Shown piece after piece: positions 1 to 8,448 of a DNA stretch of 64,000 nucleotides. A program made the translations under genes and the position numbers. The DNA is from Hymenobacter nivis (GTDB taxonomy: Bacteria; Bacteroidota; Bacteroidia; Cytophagales; Hymenobacteraceae), in assembly GCF_006439025.1 (NCBI RefSeq), contig NZ_RCYZ01000005.1, positions 1 to 64,000 on the forward strand. The letters run 5' to 3'. The notes beneath the pieces were generated by a model. That model ran no database searches. It saw only the letters and a list, made by a program, of their open reading frames with translations, and had not been told where the DNA came from. Within the stretch, counting starts at the first letter, position 1; every line of letters starts with the position of its first letter.

Positions 1-237
1 CGTGCGGTCACGGTGACGGATGGCGTGCGCCACCTCGTCCGGGACAATTATTTAGAAGTCCGCATCCACCGCTCGCTTGAAACCGATGCCATTGAAGCCT
101 ACAGCGGCCGTGGGTTGGACATGTACCGCTTCGGAGAAGAGTCAATATTTGTCTCGGAAGCCCTGAAGGAGGCATTCAAAGAGGTCAGTCCGCAGGGATT
201 GCGCTTCAGTTTGGGATTCTCGGAGTTCGCTGCCTAA
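1..237 (+). CDS. C-terminal part of an Imm11-like immunity protein (5' end outside window)
   Basis: The reading frame is open to the left edge, so only the last 78 codons are present. The end of the protein (IFVSEALKEAFKEV followed by GLRFSLGF) resembles the C-terminus of Imm11/DUF1629 immunity proteins, which neutralise polymorphic toxins in the cytoplasm. That assignment rests on one short motif and is an inference. The toxin, if there is one, would lie to the left of the window. A GTG at 13 is not convincing as the true start because coding continues upstream of it. A repeat copy also found beside another immunity-like gene at 47 kb follows 23 bases after the stop. Confidence 0.45.
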   Translation, partial: RAVTVTDGVRHLVRDNYLEVRIHRSLETDAIEAYSGRGLDMYRFGEESIFVSEALKEAFKEVSPQGLRFSLGFSEFAA

Positions 238-259
238 GTAGACTCTCTAATTCAAGAAA

Positions 260-300
260 ACGGTCGGAAGGTAAACGCGCTCCGTTCAGTTGAAGGAGGG
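260..300 (+). repeat. ~40-bp dispersed repeat, copy 1
   Basis: This intergenic block (ACGGTCGGAAGGTAAACGCG joined to CGTTCAGTTGAAGGAGGG) recurs with about 85% identity at 47369-47407. Its two halves also occur separately at 48033-48054 and 48407-48426. It follows the immunity-like gene at the left edge. No function is known to me. The rest of 238-517 holds no recognisable gene. Confidence 0.55.
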
Positions 301-517
301 TATGATTTTAGGATGAGACACGAACAACACACCGGTCTTGTTATTTGAAACCATTACAAACCCCTTTGATTGTCGTTACCAGTTGCTTTTGCGGGGCGAG
401 ACCTTTGTAAGGTCGTTCGCAGGCTGAGACAGCCGGCGGCGAACGGGTAGCGCGTGGCAGCAGGAAGCCGCCGCGCATTGCCGGCATTTATTGCCATCAA
501 CCCTAATCAAAGGAGCT

Positions 518-1288
518 ATGTCAAGCAACCAAACAGGAGAATTCGCCGGCAAGGTGGCGTTTATTACGGGCGCTGGTACCGGCATTGGCCGCGCCACGGC
601 GCTGGCTTTTGCCCAGCAAGGAGCCTGCGTGGTAGCCGCCGATATCTCGGCCGAAGATACCCAGCAAACCGTGCGGCTGATTGAGGCCGGCGGCGGCCAG
701 GCCCTGGCCGTCACGTGCGACGTGCTGCACTCGGCCGACATTCAGGCGGCGCTGCACAAAACCATCGAGCACTTCGGCCGCCTCGACTACGCCTTCAATA
801 ACGCGGGCGTGGAGCAGGAAAAAATGCCCATCGACGCCATCGAGGAGGACGAGTGGGAGCGCATTGTGAATACGGACCTGCGGGGTGTGTTCCTGTGCAT
901 GAAGTACGAGTTGCCGCTGCTACTTAAGCAGGGCGGCGGGGCCATCGTCAACACCTCGTCGGGGGCGGGCGTGATGGGGATTCCCGGGCAAGCCGCTTAT
1001 TCGGCGGCCAAGTTTGGCATCATCGGCCTCACCAAGTCGGCGGCGCTGGACTACGCCAAGCACAACATCCGCATCAACGCCGTGTGCCCCGGCTACATCG
1101 ACACCCCGATGATGGACCGCTTCAGCGGCGGCACCCCCGAAGGCCGCGAAAAAATCAACGAGGAAGAGCCGATTGGCCGCGCCGGCAAGCCCGAGGAAAT
1201 CGCCAGCGCAGTGCTCTGGCTGTGCTCCGACCTGGGCGGCTTCACCGTGGGCCACGCCCTGGTGGTGGACGGCGGCCAGACGGCCTAA
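518..1288 (+). CDS. SDR family NAD(P)-dependent oxidoreductase
   Basis: Classical short-chain dehydrogenase/reductase of 256 residues. The N-terminal cofactor motif TGAGTGIG, the NNAG motif, the catalytic serine (NTSSGAG) and the Tyr-x-x-x-Lys dyad (YSAAK) are all present, and the C-terminus carries the usual VDGGQTA. It should be a cytoplasmic NAD(P)H-dependent alcohol/ketone oxidoreductase; the substrate cannot be read from sequence. The start at 518 is chosen over in-frame 491 because a good Shine-Dalgarno (AAAGGAGC, 509-516) lies just before it and homology begins there. It is followed by a 50-bp palindrome and then an MFS exporter. Confidence 0.93.
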   Translation: MSSNQTGEFAGKVAFITGAGTGIGRATALAFAQQGACVVAADISAEDTQQTVRLIEAGGGQALAVTCDVLHSADIQAALHKTIEHFGRLDYAFNNAGVEQEKMPIDAIEEDEWERIVNTDLRGVFLCMKYELPLLLKQGGGAIVNTSSGAGVMGIPGQAAYSAAKFGIIGLTKSAALDYAKHNIRINAVCPGYIDTPMMDRFSGGTPEGREKINEEEPIGRAGKPEEIASAVLWLCSDLGGFTVGHALVVDGGQTA

Positions 1289-1301
1289 CCTCCCTTTTCG
1301 C

Positions 1302-1351
1302 TGCGCCGCCCCGGCGTACGAACGGTACCGTTCGTACGCCGGGGCGGCGCA
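1302..1351. repeat. 50-bp perfect palindrome between SDR and MFS genes
   Basis: The two 25-base halves are exact reverse complements about a GGTACC centre at 1324-1329, with no loop bases. It lies 13 bases after the SDR stop and 31 bases before the MFS start. The downstream arm is followed by ACCTTTTTA, so as RNA it could act as a terminator or processing hairpin. As DNA it could extrude a cruciform or bind a dimeric protein. Confidence 0.9.
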
Positions 1352-1382
1352 ACCTTTTTACCAGACAATCACTCAACCTGCT

Positions 1383-2609
1383 ATGATACAACAACCCAAT
1401 ACTATTGCCCAGCCCCCAAAGCCCGCCTGGAACGCGGTGTTTGCTCTGGCCCTGGGGGTAGCGGGCCTGATTACCTCCGAGTTTCTACCCGTGAGCCTGC
1501 TCACCCCGATGGCCCGTGACCTGGCCATTACAGAAGGCCTGGCCGGACAGGCCATTTCGATAACGGCGGTGGTAGCCATGGTAGCCAGCCTACTTATCGC
1601 CGTGCTGACCAAGGGCCTCGACCGGCGCTGGGTGCTGCTGTCGTTTTCGGTGCTGCAGGTGCTGTCGAATGCGCTGGTGGCCTTTGCGCCCAACTTTCTG
1701 GTGCTCACCATCGGGCGGGTGCTGCTGGGGGTGGCCATTGGCGGGTTCTGGGCCATGTCGGCGGCCGTGGCCCTGCGCCTGGTGCCGGCGAAGGACGTGC
1801 CCAAGGCGCTGTCCACCATTTTTGGGGCGTTGTCGGTGGCTACGGTGGTGGCCGCGCCGCTGGGCAGCTTCCTAGGGGGGCTTTTGGGCTGGCGCCTGGT
1901 GTTTGAGATGGCCGCCGGGCTGGGGGCCCTGGCCTTTACCTGGCAGGCCCTCACCTTGCCGGCCATGGCCCCCGACCAGCCGGCGGGCCTGGGCACCCTG
2001 GTGCAGCTGCTGAAACGGCGCAGCGTCTGGCCCGGCATGCTGGCCACGCTGTTCGTATTCATGGGCTACGCGACGTTTTTCACCTACCTGCGGCCTTTTC
2101 TAGAAACCGTAACCGGTGTTACTGTCAATACCTTAACCACGATGCTGCTCGGGTTTGGGCTAGCCAACCTGGCGGGCACGGTGCTGGCCCGGCACCTGCT
2201 GAGCCGCAGCCTGGCCCGCTCGCTGGTGCTCATGCCGCTGCTGATGGGCCTGGTGGTAGCGGGGCTGGTGCTGTTTGGCCGGCAGCCGGTGGTGGCGTCG
2301 GTGCTGGTAGCCTTTTGGGGCCTGACGTTTGGGGTAGTGCAGGTGGGCTGGCCCACCTGGCTGACCCGCACGCTGCCCGACGAGGCCGAAAGCGGCGGCG
2401 GCCTGCAGGTGGCTACTACGCAATTGGCCATCACCATCGGCGCGGCCGTGGGGGGGCTGCTCTTCGACCTGACGGGCGCGGTCGGGGTATACGTGGGTAG
2501 CAGCGTAATTACCCTGCTGGCCGCACTGGTGGCCTGGCTGGCTTTCCGGAAGGCGACTACCCGAGTGGTCGCGGCGCAACCTATGCCGGCTGAACTGGTG
2601 GCTCGCTAA
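1383..2609 (+). CDS. MFS transporter, DHA1 family, NepI-like
   Basis: A 408-residue inner-membrane protein with about twelve hydrophobic segments and the typical major facilitator layout. The loop after helix 2 (KGLDRRWV) and the motif GRVLLGVAIGGFWAM are characteristic. The late segment WLTRTLPDEAESGGGLQVA resembles the corresponding part of NepI, the E. coli purine ribonucleoside efflux pump, so drug/metabolite-proton antiport outward is likely. The ATG at 1383 is preferred because the longer frame from 1173 overlaps the SDR gene. It probably shares transcription with the SDR upstream, modulated by the palindrome. Substrate unknown. Confidence 0.88.
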   Translation: MIQQPNTIAQPPKPAWNAVFALALGVAGLITSEFLPVSLLTPMARDLAITEGLAGQAISITAVVAMVASLLIAVLTKGLDRRWVLLSFSVLQVLSNALVAFAPNFLVLTIGRVLLGVAIGGFWAMSAAVALRLVPAKDVPKALSTIFGALSVATVVAAPLGSFLGGLLGWRLVFEMAAGLGALAFTWQALTLPAMAPDQPAGLGTLVQLLKRRSVWPGMLATLFVFMGYATFFTYLRPFLETVTGVTVNTLTTMLLGFGLANLAGTVLARHLLSRSLARSLVLMPLLMGLVVAGLVLFGRQPVVASVLVAFWGLTFGVVQVGWPTWLTRTLPDEAESGGGLQVATTQLAITIGAAVGGLLFDLTGAVGVYVGSSVITLLAALVAWLAFRKATTRVVAAQPMPAELVAR

Positions 2610-2674
2610 ATGCAAGTGGCCCGATGCATATAGCGGGCCACTGAATCACCTCGCTGGACCAGTTCGTTTACCAA

Positions 2675-2708
2675 AAAAGGCCTCTTGCTAGCAAGCAAGA
2701 GGCCTTTT
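2675..2708. terminator. bidirectional rho-independent terminator
   Basis: A perfect 15-bp stem (arms 2675-2689 and 2694-2708) with a 4-base loop is flanked by A-run and T-run. It serves the plus-strand MFS gene and the minus-strand dehydrogenase remnant that converge here. Confidence 0.9.
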
Positions 2709-2729
2709 AGTGTTTTCTAATACAAAGCC

Positions 2730-3359
2730 CTACGGGCGGTCTAGCCGGTACAAGCGGCCCTGGTCCGTGACGGTGTACAGGGCCCCGTCCGTGCCCTGGG
2801 TCACGTCGCGGAAGCGCTGCCCTTCGCTGGCCAGCAGCCGTTCTTCGCCCACCACCCGGTTGTTGTCGATGACCAGGCGCAGCAGGTGCTGGCCGCTGAG
2901 CGCGCCGATGAACAGGTTGTTCTGCCACTCGGCGATGCAGTTGCCGGTGTAGAAGGCCATGCCGCTGGGCGACACCACCGGGTCCCAGTAGTACACCGGC
3001 TGCTCCAAGCCCTGGCGTTGCGTTCTGCCGCTCCCGACGGGCTGGCCGCTGTATTCCAGGCCGTAGCCAATGGTGGGCCAGCCGTAGTTGGCGCCCGCCT
3101 GGAGGCGGTTGAGCTCGTCGCCGCCGCGGGGGCCGTGCTCGCTTTGCCACACCTCCCCGGTGGTGGGGTGAATGGCCAGGCCCTGCGGGTTGCGGTGGCC
3201 GATGGAATGCTGCTCTACCTGCACCAGTTCCACGAGGTCGAGCGCATCGAGGCCGAAATCGGGCCGCGTGGCTGGCCGTGGCTGCCGCTTGTCCGTGGCC
3301 GGGGGCAGCAAGCGCACGGCCTGCTGCCAGACAGTTTCCCGCCAACTGGTAGCTAGCAT
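2730..3359 (-). pseudogene. 5'-truncated PQQ-dependent sugar dehydrogenase (YliI/GSDH family)
   Basis: Only the C-terminal ~165 residues of a soluble aldose sugar dehydrogenase are present. The family motif is clear: IGHRNPQGLAIHP, then EHGPRGGDELN and YGWPTIGYG, ending with blades containing LFIGALSG and FRDVTQGTDGALY. Full-length members are about 350-450 residues with a signal peptide and the N-terminal half of a six-bladed propeller that supplies PQQ-binding residues. Those are missing here, and no continuation is visible in the 160 bases upstream. The first ~40 residues of the open frame do not look like family sequence. It is most likely a non-functional remnant. Enzymes of this family oxidise sugars in the periplasm. 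Confidence 0.75.
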
Positions 3360-3520
3360 AAGCGCATTGTCGAAAGTGAGATCAAAACAGCGGGAAGCTA
3401 GGCGCTGCCGTTAGCCACTGTGGCTAAGTCGATTAAACATTTAAAGTTGACCCCGGCCCGCCTGCCCCCCTGTGCCCGCACGATGGGGCCCCGGAGCCAG
3501 CCTAATCGGGCGCGGCGGCG

Positions 3521-3982
3521 CTAGGGCTGCACCTCAAACGTGACGGTCACGTTGCCCCGGCCCAGGGCCGTGGCCAGCCCGGCGGGGTTGTCGAGGCGCC
3601 CCATGCGGGTGTAGCGGTACGAGGTCGAAAACGTTTCGTAGAAAATTACCAGCGTGTTGAAGCCGTAGAGCAGCAGGTCGCCCGCCTGAATTGTGCCGGG
3701 GTTAACGGCGCTGGTGGGCAGGCCTTGGGGCAGGTCGCAGTACTTCTCGTTGCCGTTGAGTTCCGTCATCGAAACGGTGAGGGGTAGGCGGGCCACGAAG
3801 GCGGTATTGGTCGGATTGTCAAACAGCGTCGCGGTGAACGTATCGGAACCAACCCGAATGCGAAGTTGACGGCTCATAATGGGCAAGGTGGAAATGTCCG
3901 GTTCGGGGGTATTGCTTTTGCAATCTTCAGCCAGCACCAACAGGAGCAGAAAGGACAGCAAGAGCAGCCGGGGACGTTTCAT
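3521..3982 (-). CDS. exported hypothetical protein
   Basis: 153 residues beginning MKRPRLLLLSFLLLLVLA, a clear signal sequence; a cysteine (EDC) follows but the lipobox is not canonical. The mature part is rich in beta-type sequence, including a repeated-looking polar segment around FTATLFDNPTNTAF, and ends with NVTVTFEVQP. I do not recognise a family. The ATG at 3982 is preferred to the upstream in-frame start because it places the signal peptide at the N-terminus. It lies 199 bases downstream of the first PaoC-like gene on the same strand and may be a separate unit. Confidence 0.6.
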   Translation of the reverse strand: MKRPRLLLLSFLLLLVLAEDCKSNTPEPDISTLPIMSRQLRIRVGSDTFTATLFDNPTNTAFVARLPLTVSMTELNGNEKYCDLPQGLPTSAVNPGTIQAGDLLLYGFNTLVIFYETFSTSYRYTRMGRLDNPAGLATALGRGNVTVTFEVQP

Positions 3983-4181
3983 GACGTAGGAATGGATGCT
4001 GTGAATGGGCAATACAAAGCCGCCCGCCGGCTTAACCAGTAGTCTTACAGCATTCAACGGACTATGTATGCATCTCAAAGGGCCCCGGGCTAGACCCCGG
4101 TGGCCAGGGGCCCCAACGACCGTCATGCGGCGTAAAAGCAACGCATGACGGTCGGTTGTTGGACCGTAAATCCGGGGGCGA

Positions 4182-6533
4182 TTACACGGGCTGGCTCATC
4201 GCGGCCAGTACCTTGTTAGGCGTCATGGGCAAATCGCGCAGGCGGCGGCCGGTGGCGTGAAAAATGGCGTTGCCCACGGCCGCAGCGGTGCCCACAATGG
4301 CAATTTCGCCGATGCCCTTCACGCCCAGCGCATTCACGTAGGGGTCGTGCTCGTCGATGAATTCCACCGTCAGGTCCGGGATGTCGGCGTTGACGGGCAC
4401 GTGGTAGTCGGCCAGGTTGGCGTTGGTGTAGCGGGCCAGGTTCGGGTCGCGCACGGTTTGCTCCATCAGGGCCGCGCCGATGCCCATCGTAGCCCCGCCA
4501 ATCACCTGCGAGCGGGCCGTTTTGGGGTTCAGAATGCGCCCGCCGGCCACCACGCTTACCCACTTGGTTACGCGGATGGTGCCCAGCTCGGGGTCCACGC
4601 GCACCTCGCAGAAGTGGGCCCCGAAGGCGTGCATGGCGTGGCCCCCGCCATCTTCCTTGCCGGCGTCATCCGATTTGGCTGGGCCAGTGGCTAGGCCCGT
4701 CTCGTAGCCCGCGCCATATTTGCCCTGGCCAAAGCCTTCGACGTCAGTCATGTTGCCGCGCTTCATCAGGGCCGCAAACTCCTCGCCTTTGCTCGGATTC
4801 GCCTTGAGCTGCAAGCGTCCTTTCACCACCGCCACATCGGCGGGTTTGGCGCGGAAGAGCGGTGATTTGGCGTCCATAACGGCCATTTTGGTGAGCTTCT
4901 GCCACAAGTCCTGCGCGGCCGTGTACACCGACGAGGCGAACGTGCCGGCCCCCATCGAGCCGCCCGAGATGTTGGTGGTCGGCAGCACCGAGTCGCCCAA
5001 CTCGAAGCGCACTTTGTCGGGCGCCAGGCCCAGGCAGTCGGCCGCTACCTGCGTGATGACGGTGTAGGTACCCGTGCCCAGGTCGGTGGCCGCCACCTGC
5101 ACCACGGCGTGGCCGTCGGCGTAGAGGCGCACCCGGGCATTGCCCTGCGAGTTATTAACCGGGTAGGTGGCCGTGGCCATGCCCCAGCCCACGAGGTACT
5201 TGCCGTCGCGGGTCAGGCCGTTTTTGGGGTTGCGCTTGCTCCAGCCAAACAGCTCGGCACCGCGCTCGTAGCACTCTTTTAGGCTCTTGCTGCTCCAGGG
5301 CTTGCCCGTGCTCGGGTCTTTGTCGGCGTAGTTGCGCAGCCGAATCTGCACCGGGTCGATGCCCAGCTGGTAGGCCAAATCGTCCATCGAGCTTTCCAAC
5401 GCAAACGAGCCGGGCGCTTCGCCGGGGGCCCGCATCCAGGTGGGCGTCATCACGTTGGCCCGCGCCAGCTTGGTGGTGGCTTCGAAGGCCGGGCACTGGT
5501 AGAGCATGCCCATCATCTTGCTGTTCGACTCGGCGTAGTCGTCCCACTGCGAGGTGGTGGACGTCTTTTCGTGCAGCAGCGCCAGCAGCTTACCTTCTTT
5601 GGTGGCGCCCAGGCGCAGGGTCTGCTCCTGGTCTTCGCGGTGGCCCACGCTGGTAAACATCTGCGGGCGGGTAAGCACCAGCTTCACCGGCCGGCCCACC
5701 GCCTTGGCCGTGAGCACCGTGAGCACGCTGTGGGGCCAGATGGGCCCCTTGCAGCCGAAGCCGCCCCCTAAGTACTTGGTTATCACGCGCACCTGGTCCT
5801 GTGGCAAACCCAGGTAGCCGCTCAGGGCGCGCTGCTGCCACGAGACGCCCTGCGTCGCGTCGTAGACGGTGAGTCGGTCGGCGGCCTCCCAGTGGGCGAT
5901 GGTGGCGCTCGGCTCCATCGGGTTGTGGTGGTTGGTGGCGTGGGTGTAGGTGGCCGTCACCTGGGCCGGCGCGGCGGCGAAAGCTGCGGCGGCCTTGCCG
6001 CGGCGCTTGGTGCCCTCGGCATCGGCATCGGGCTTGCCGCCGGGGTTGAAGAGCTTCGCTTTGGGGTCCTGGTACGAGGCCACGGGCGCTTCCGGGGTCA
6101 CGGTCACGCGCAGCTTGGCGGCGGCGTGCTGGGCGTGCTCCAGCGTATCGGCCACCACGATGGCCACCGGCTGGCCGGCGTAGAATACCTGGTCCGATTG
6201 CAGCGGCATAAACGTCATCTGCACCGCCATGCCGATGGCTTCCTGGCCTTCTTTGGTTTCCGCCGTTTTGGCCGGCTTGGGCAAGTTCTGGTGGGTGAGG
6301 ATGGCCAGCACGCCCGGCTCGCGCTGGGCCGCGCTGGCGTCGATGCTGGTCACGCGGCCCTTGGCCACGTCGCTGGTTTTAACAACGGCGTGTACCAACC
6401 CGGGCAGGTGGTTGTACTCGGCCGAGTACTTGGCGGCGCCCGTCACTTTGGCCCGGCCATCGACCCGGCTCAGGGGCTGGCCCACGGCCACTAGTTGGGG
6501 GGGCGTTTCGAAGAAGGCTGTTTCGGTATCCAT
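4182..6533 (-). CDS. aldehyde oxidoreductase molybdopterin-binding subunit (PaoC/XdhA type), copy 1
   Basis: 783-residue large subunit of a molybdenum hydroxylase, homologous to E. coli PaoC (about 730 residues). The fold starts with the a/b hammerhead domain (GAAKYSAEY). The molybdopterin-binding motif YLGGGFGCKG lies near residue 255, MRAPGEAPGSFALE near 375 and the DLGTGTYT segment near 490. The catalytic glutamate is in VKGIGEIAIVG near residue 743. Such subunits oxidise aldehydes to acids, passing electrons through FAD and Fe-S subunits. It is last in the operon paoA-paoB-paoC-like, 41 bases after the FAD gene. No XdhC/PaoD-type cofactor-insertion chaperone is visible in the window. An aromatic or aliphatic aldehyde substrate is inferred from family. 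Confidence 0.93.
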   Translation of the reverse strand: MDTETAFFETPPQLVAVGQPLSRVDGRAKVTGAAKYSAEYNHLPGLVHAVVKTSDVAKGRVTSIDASAAQREPGVLAILTHQNLPKPAKTAETKEGQEAIGMAVQMTFMPLQSDQVFYAGQPVAIVVADTLEHAQHAAAKLRVTVTPEAPVASYQDPKAKLFNPGGKPDADAEGTKRRGKAAAAFAAAPAQVTATYTHATNHHNPMEPSATIAHWEAADRLTVYDATQGVSWQQRALSGYLGLPQDQVRVITKYLGGGFGCKGPIWPHSVLTVLTAKAVGRPVKLVLTRPQMFTSVGHREDQEQTLRLGATKEGKLLALLHEKTSTTSQWDDYAESNSKMMGMLYQCPAFEATTKLARANVMTPTWMRAPGEAPGSFALESSMDDLAYQLGIDPVQIRLRNYADKDPSTGKPWSSKSLKECYERGAELFGWSKRNPKNGLTRDGKYLVGWGMATATYPVNNSQGNARVRLYADGHAVVQVAATDLGTGTYTVITQVAADCLGLAPDKVRFELGDSVLPTTNISGGSMGAGTFASSVYTAAQDLWQKLTKMAVMDAKSPLFRAKPADVAVVKGRLQLKANPSKGEEFAALMKRGNMTDVEGFGQGKYGAGYETGLATGPAKSDDAGKEDGGGHAMHAFGAHFCEVRVDPELGTIRVTKWVSVVAGGRILNPKTARSQVIGGATMGIGAALMEQTVRDPNLARYTNANLADYHVPVNADIPDLTVEFIDEHDPYVNALGVKGIGEIAIVGTAAAVGNAIFHATGRRLRDLPMTPNKVLAAMSQPV

Positions 6534-6574
6534 ACTAAGAATTACTAGCTGATAAATAAGGAGATAGCAGCTGG

Positions 6575-7561
6575 CTAAACCCCCGCCACTTGCTGCAAGG
6601 CGCGCACCAGCGTGTTCTGCGCCAGCTCCACTTTGTAGGCGTTTTCCTTGCGGGGCTGGGCCCCTTGCAGCGCAGCAGCGGCGGCGGCCTTAAACGTGGC
6701 TTCCGTGGCCGGTTGCCCTACCAAAGCCTTTTCGGCTTCGCGCGAGCGCCAGGGCTGCGCCCCTACCCCCCCCAGCGCCACGCGCGCCGAGCGGATGGTA
6801 CCACCCTGCACATCGAGCCCCACTGCGGCCGAGGCCAGCGCATAGGCGTAGCTGCTGCGCTCACGCACCTTCAGGTAGGTGGAGCGCTGGGCGTGGGCCG
6901 CGGCCGGAATTGTCACGGCCACAATCAACTCGCCGGGCTCCAGCACGTTTTCCTTTTCCGGGGTTTTGCCGGGCAACAGGTAAAACTCGGTGACGGGCAC
7001 CTGGCGCTGCTTGCCCTTGGCATTCTCCAGGGTCAGCACGGCGTCGAGCGCGGCCAGGACCACCGACAAGTCGCCGGGGTAGGCGTTGGCAATGCAGGTA
7101 TCGCTCACGCCCAGCACGGCCAGGTTGTGGTTATCGCCCGTCAGGGCCGGGCAGCCCGAGCCGGGCACGCGCTTGTTGCACGGAAAGGCCTCGTCACGAA
7201 AGTAGCCGCAGCGCGTGCGCTGCAAGATGTTACCTCCAATGCTGGCCATGTTGCGCAGCTGCGGCGAGGCCGCCAGCAGCAGCGACTCCGACACGGCCGG
7301 GTACTGCGACTTCACCAGCGGGTTCTCGCCCACGGCGTTCATGCGTTCCATCGCCCCGATGCGCAGCCCGTCCTTGGTTTGCTCGATGCCCTTGAAAGGC
7401 AGCAGGTTGATGTCAACCAGCTGCGGGGGCTCCGTCAGGTTGGCCTTCATCATATCCAGCAAGGTGGTGCCGCCGGCAATGTAGGCGGCCTGGGGCTGGT
7501 CCTTGAGCCGGCCGGTAGCTTCTTTGGCCGCAGTGGCCTGGGTGTAGCTGAAATTATTCAC
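6575..7561 (-). CDS. aldehyde oxidoreductase FAD/4Fe-4S subunit (PaoB type), copy 1
   Basis: 328-residue FAD-binding subunit of the CO-dehydrogenase/xanthine-dehydrogenase M family. The FAD pyrophosphate loop reads YIAGGTTLLDMMK, and the second loop NMASIGGNILQRTRC follows. As in PaoB, an inserted cysteine cluster (C-x9-C-x8-C after ILQRTR, plus a later SDTC) should hold a 4Fe-4S centre that ordinary XDH M subunits lack. It relays electrons between the 2Fe-2S subunit and FAD. The gene begins 4 bases after the stop of the 2Fe-2S gene, so translation is probably coupled. Substrate specificity is set by the large subunit. Confidence 0.93.
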   Translation of the reverse strand: MNNFSYTQATAAKEATGRLKDQPQAAYIAGGTTLLDMMKANLTEPPQLVDINLLPFKGIEQTKDGLRIGAMERMNAVGENPLVKSQYPAVSESLLLAASPQLRNMASIGGNILQRTRCGYFRDEAFPCNKRVPGSGCPALTGDNHNLAVLGVSDTCIANAYPGDLSVVLAALDAVLTLENAKGKQRQVPVTEFYLLPGKTPEKENVLEPGELIVAVTIPAAAHAQRSTYLKVRERSSYAYALASAAVGLDVQGGTIRSARVALGGVGAQPWRSREAEKALVGQPATEATFKAAAAAALQGAQPRKENAYKVELAQNTLVRALQQVAGV

Positions 7562-7565
7562 AATG

Positions 7566-8213
7566 TTAGCCTTTAGTGGGTTGGCCAGCTACTTCGCGCA
7601 CGGCGGCCAGAATGTTGGGGTAGGCGCCGCAGCGGCAGATGTTGCCGCTCATCCACTCGCGGGCCTGGCCGTCGGTGGTGGCGTGGCCTTCCTTCACGCA
7701 GGCCACGCCCGACATGATTTGGCCCGGCGTGCAGTAGCCGCACTGGAAGCCGTCGTGCTTGAGGAAGGCCTCCTGCATGGGGTGCAGCGCATCGCCCTTG
7801 GCCAGGCCCTCAATGGTGGTTATTTCCTTGCCTTTGGCCATCACGGCCAGGGTCAGGCAGGAGTTGACGCGCTGGCCATCGACGTGCACGGTGCAGGCGC
7901 CGCACTGGCCGTGGTCGCAGCCTTTTTTGGTGCCGGTCAGGTCCAGGTACTCGCGCAGGGCGTCGAGCAGCGTCACGCGGGGCTCCAGGGTCAGGTTGCG
8001 CACTTGGCCGTTGATGCTGAGCTGCAACGGGCTGGCCCCCGACACGACGGGATTGACCGGGGCCAGCTTGCCAGCCAGCGATTCGGCCTGGCTGGCAATG
8101 GGCGAGGCTAGGGCAAAACCCAGGATGCCGCCGGCTTGCTGCATGAACGTGCGGCGCGAACCGTCATTCGGCCGCGCCGCCTCGGGCTGGGCGTCAGGGA
8201 ATAAATCAGACAT
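7566..8213 (-). CDS. aldehyde oxidoreductase 2Fe-2S subunit with Tat signal (PaoA type), copy 1
   Basis: 216 residues. The N-terminus carries a twin-arginine signal (SRRTFMQQAGG followed by a hydrophobic stretch), so the folded heterotrimer is probably exported to the periplasm by Tat, as for E. coli PaoABC. The plant-type ferredoxin cluster motif GCDHGQCGACTV plus a later Cys (SCLT), and the second cluster with FQCGYCTPGQ and NICRCGA, are complete. The ATG at 8213 is chosen because it puts the Tat motif near the start; the longer frame lacks a sensible leader. It is first gene of the operon; the upstream 235 bases hold a control region shared with the second operon. Confidence 0.93.
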   Translation of the reverse strand: MSDLFPDAQPEAARPNDGSRRTFMQQAGGILGFALASPIASQAESLAGKLAPVNPVVSGASPLQLSINGQVRNLTLEPRVTLLDALREYLDLTGTKKGCDHGQCGACTVHVDGQRVNSCLTLAVMAKGKEITTIEGLAKGDALHPMQEAFLKHDGFQCGYCTPGQIMSGVACVKEGHATTDGQAREWMSGNICRCGAYPNILAAVREVAGQPTKG

Positions 8214-8245
8214 GGGATAGTGACTAAATAACAAGAAAATTTCCC

Positions 8246-8424
8246 CCCAGGCGAACCGCGCCGGGGCGCCGCCCAAGGGGCTATTTGGCGGGCAGCAACT
8301 CATCCATTCTGCAGGAATAAGCAAAGGACTGTGAAGAGTATACGCGGGCTATTCGTAAAGGTATTGGCCCCTTATCCCCTCGTTTATACAACTTTCAACT
8401 GGATTAGTACACTTTTCGAAGAGT
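8246..8424 (-). promoter_or_regulatory. control region of aldehyde oxidoreductase operon 1, with AraC-type direct repeats
   Basis: This block aligns with 15844-16022, upstream of the second operon, at roughly 80% identity with one single-base gap. The 25 bases 8339-8363 are identical in both. Two direct repeats, TACAACTTTCAA at 8387 and TACACTTTTCGA at 8408, are spaced 21 bp (two helical turns), as expected for an AraC-family dimer site. The AraC gene itself ends at 8449, 18 bases beyond the block. Confidence 0.65.
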
Positions 8425-8448
8425 GCACACCCCGAGGCAAAAAGGCCC

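Noticed and set aside
376..772. Minus-strand frames opposite the SDR gene
   Set aside because: They are compositional shadows of a high-GC coding strand, with no motif, signal or start context.
5892..7576. Long plus-strand open frames opposite the aldehyde oxidoreductase genes
   Set aside because: Gly/Val/His-rich antisense translations typical of high-GC genes; the minus-strand products are complete and conserved.
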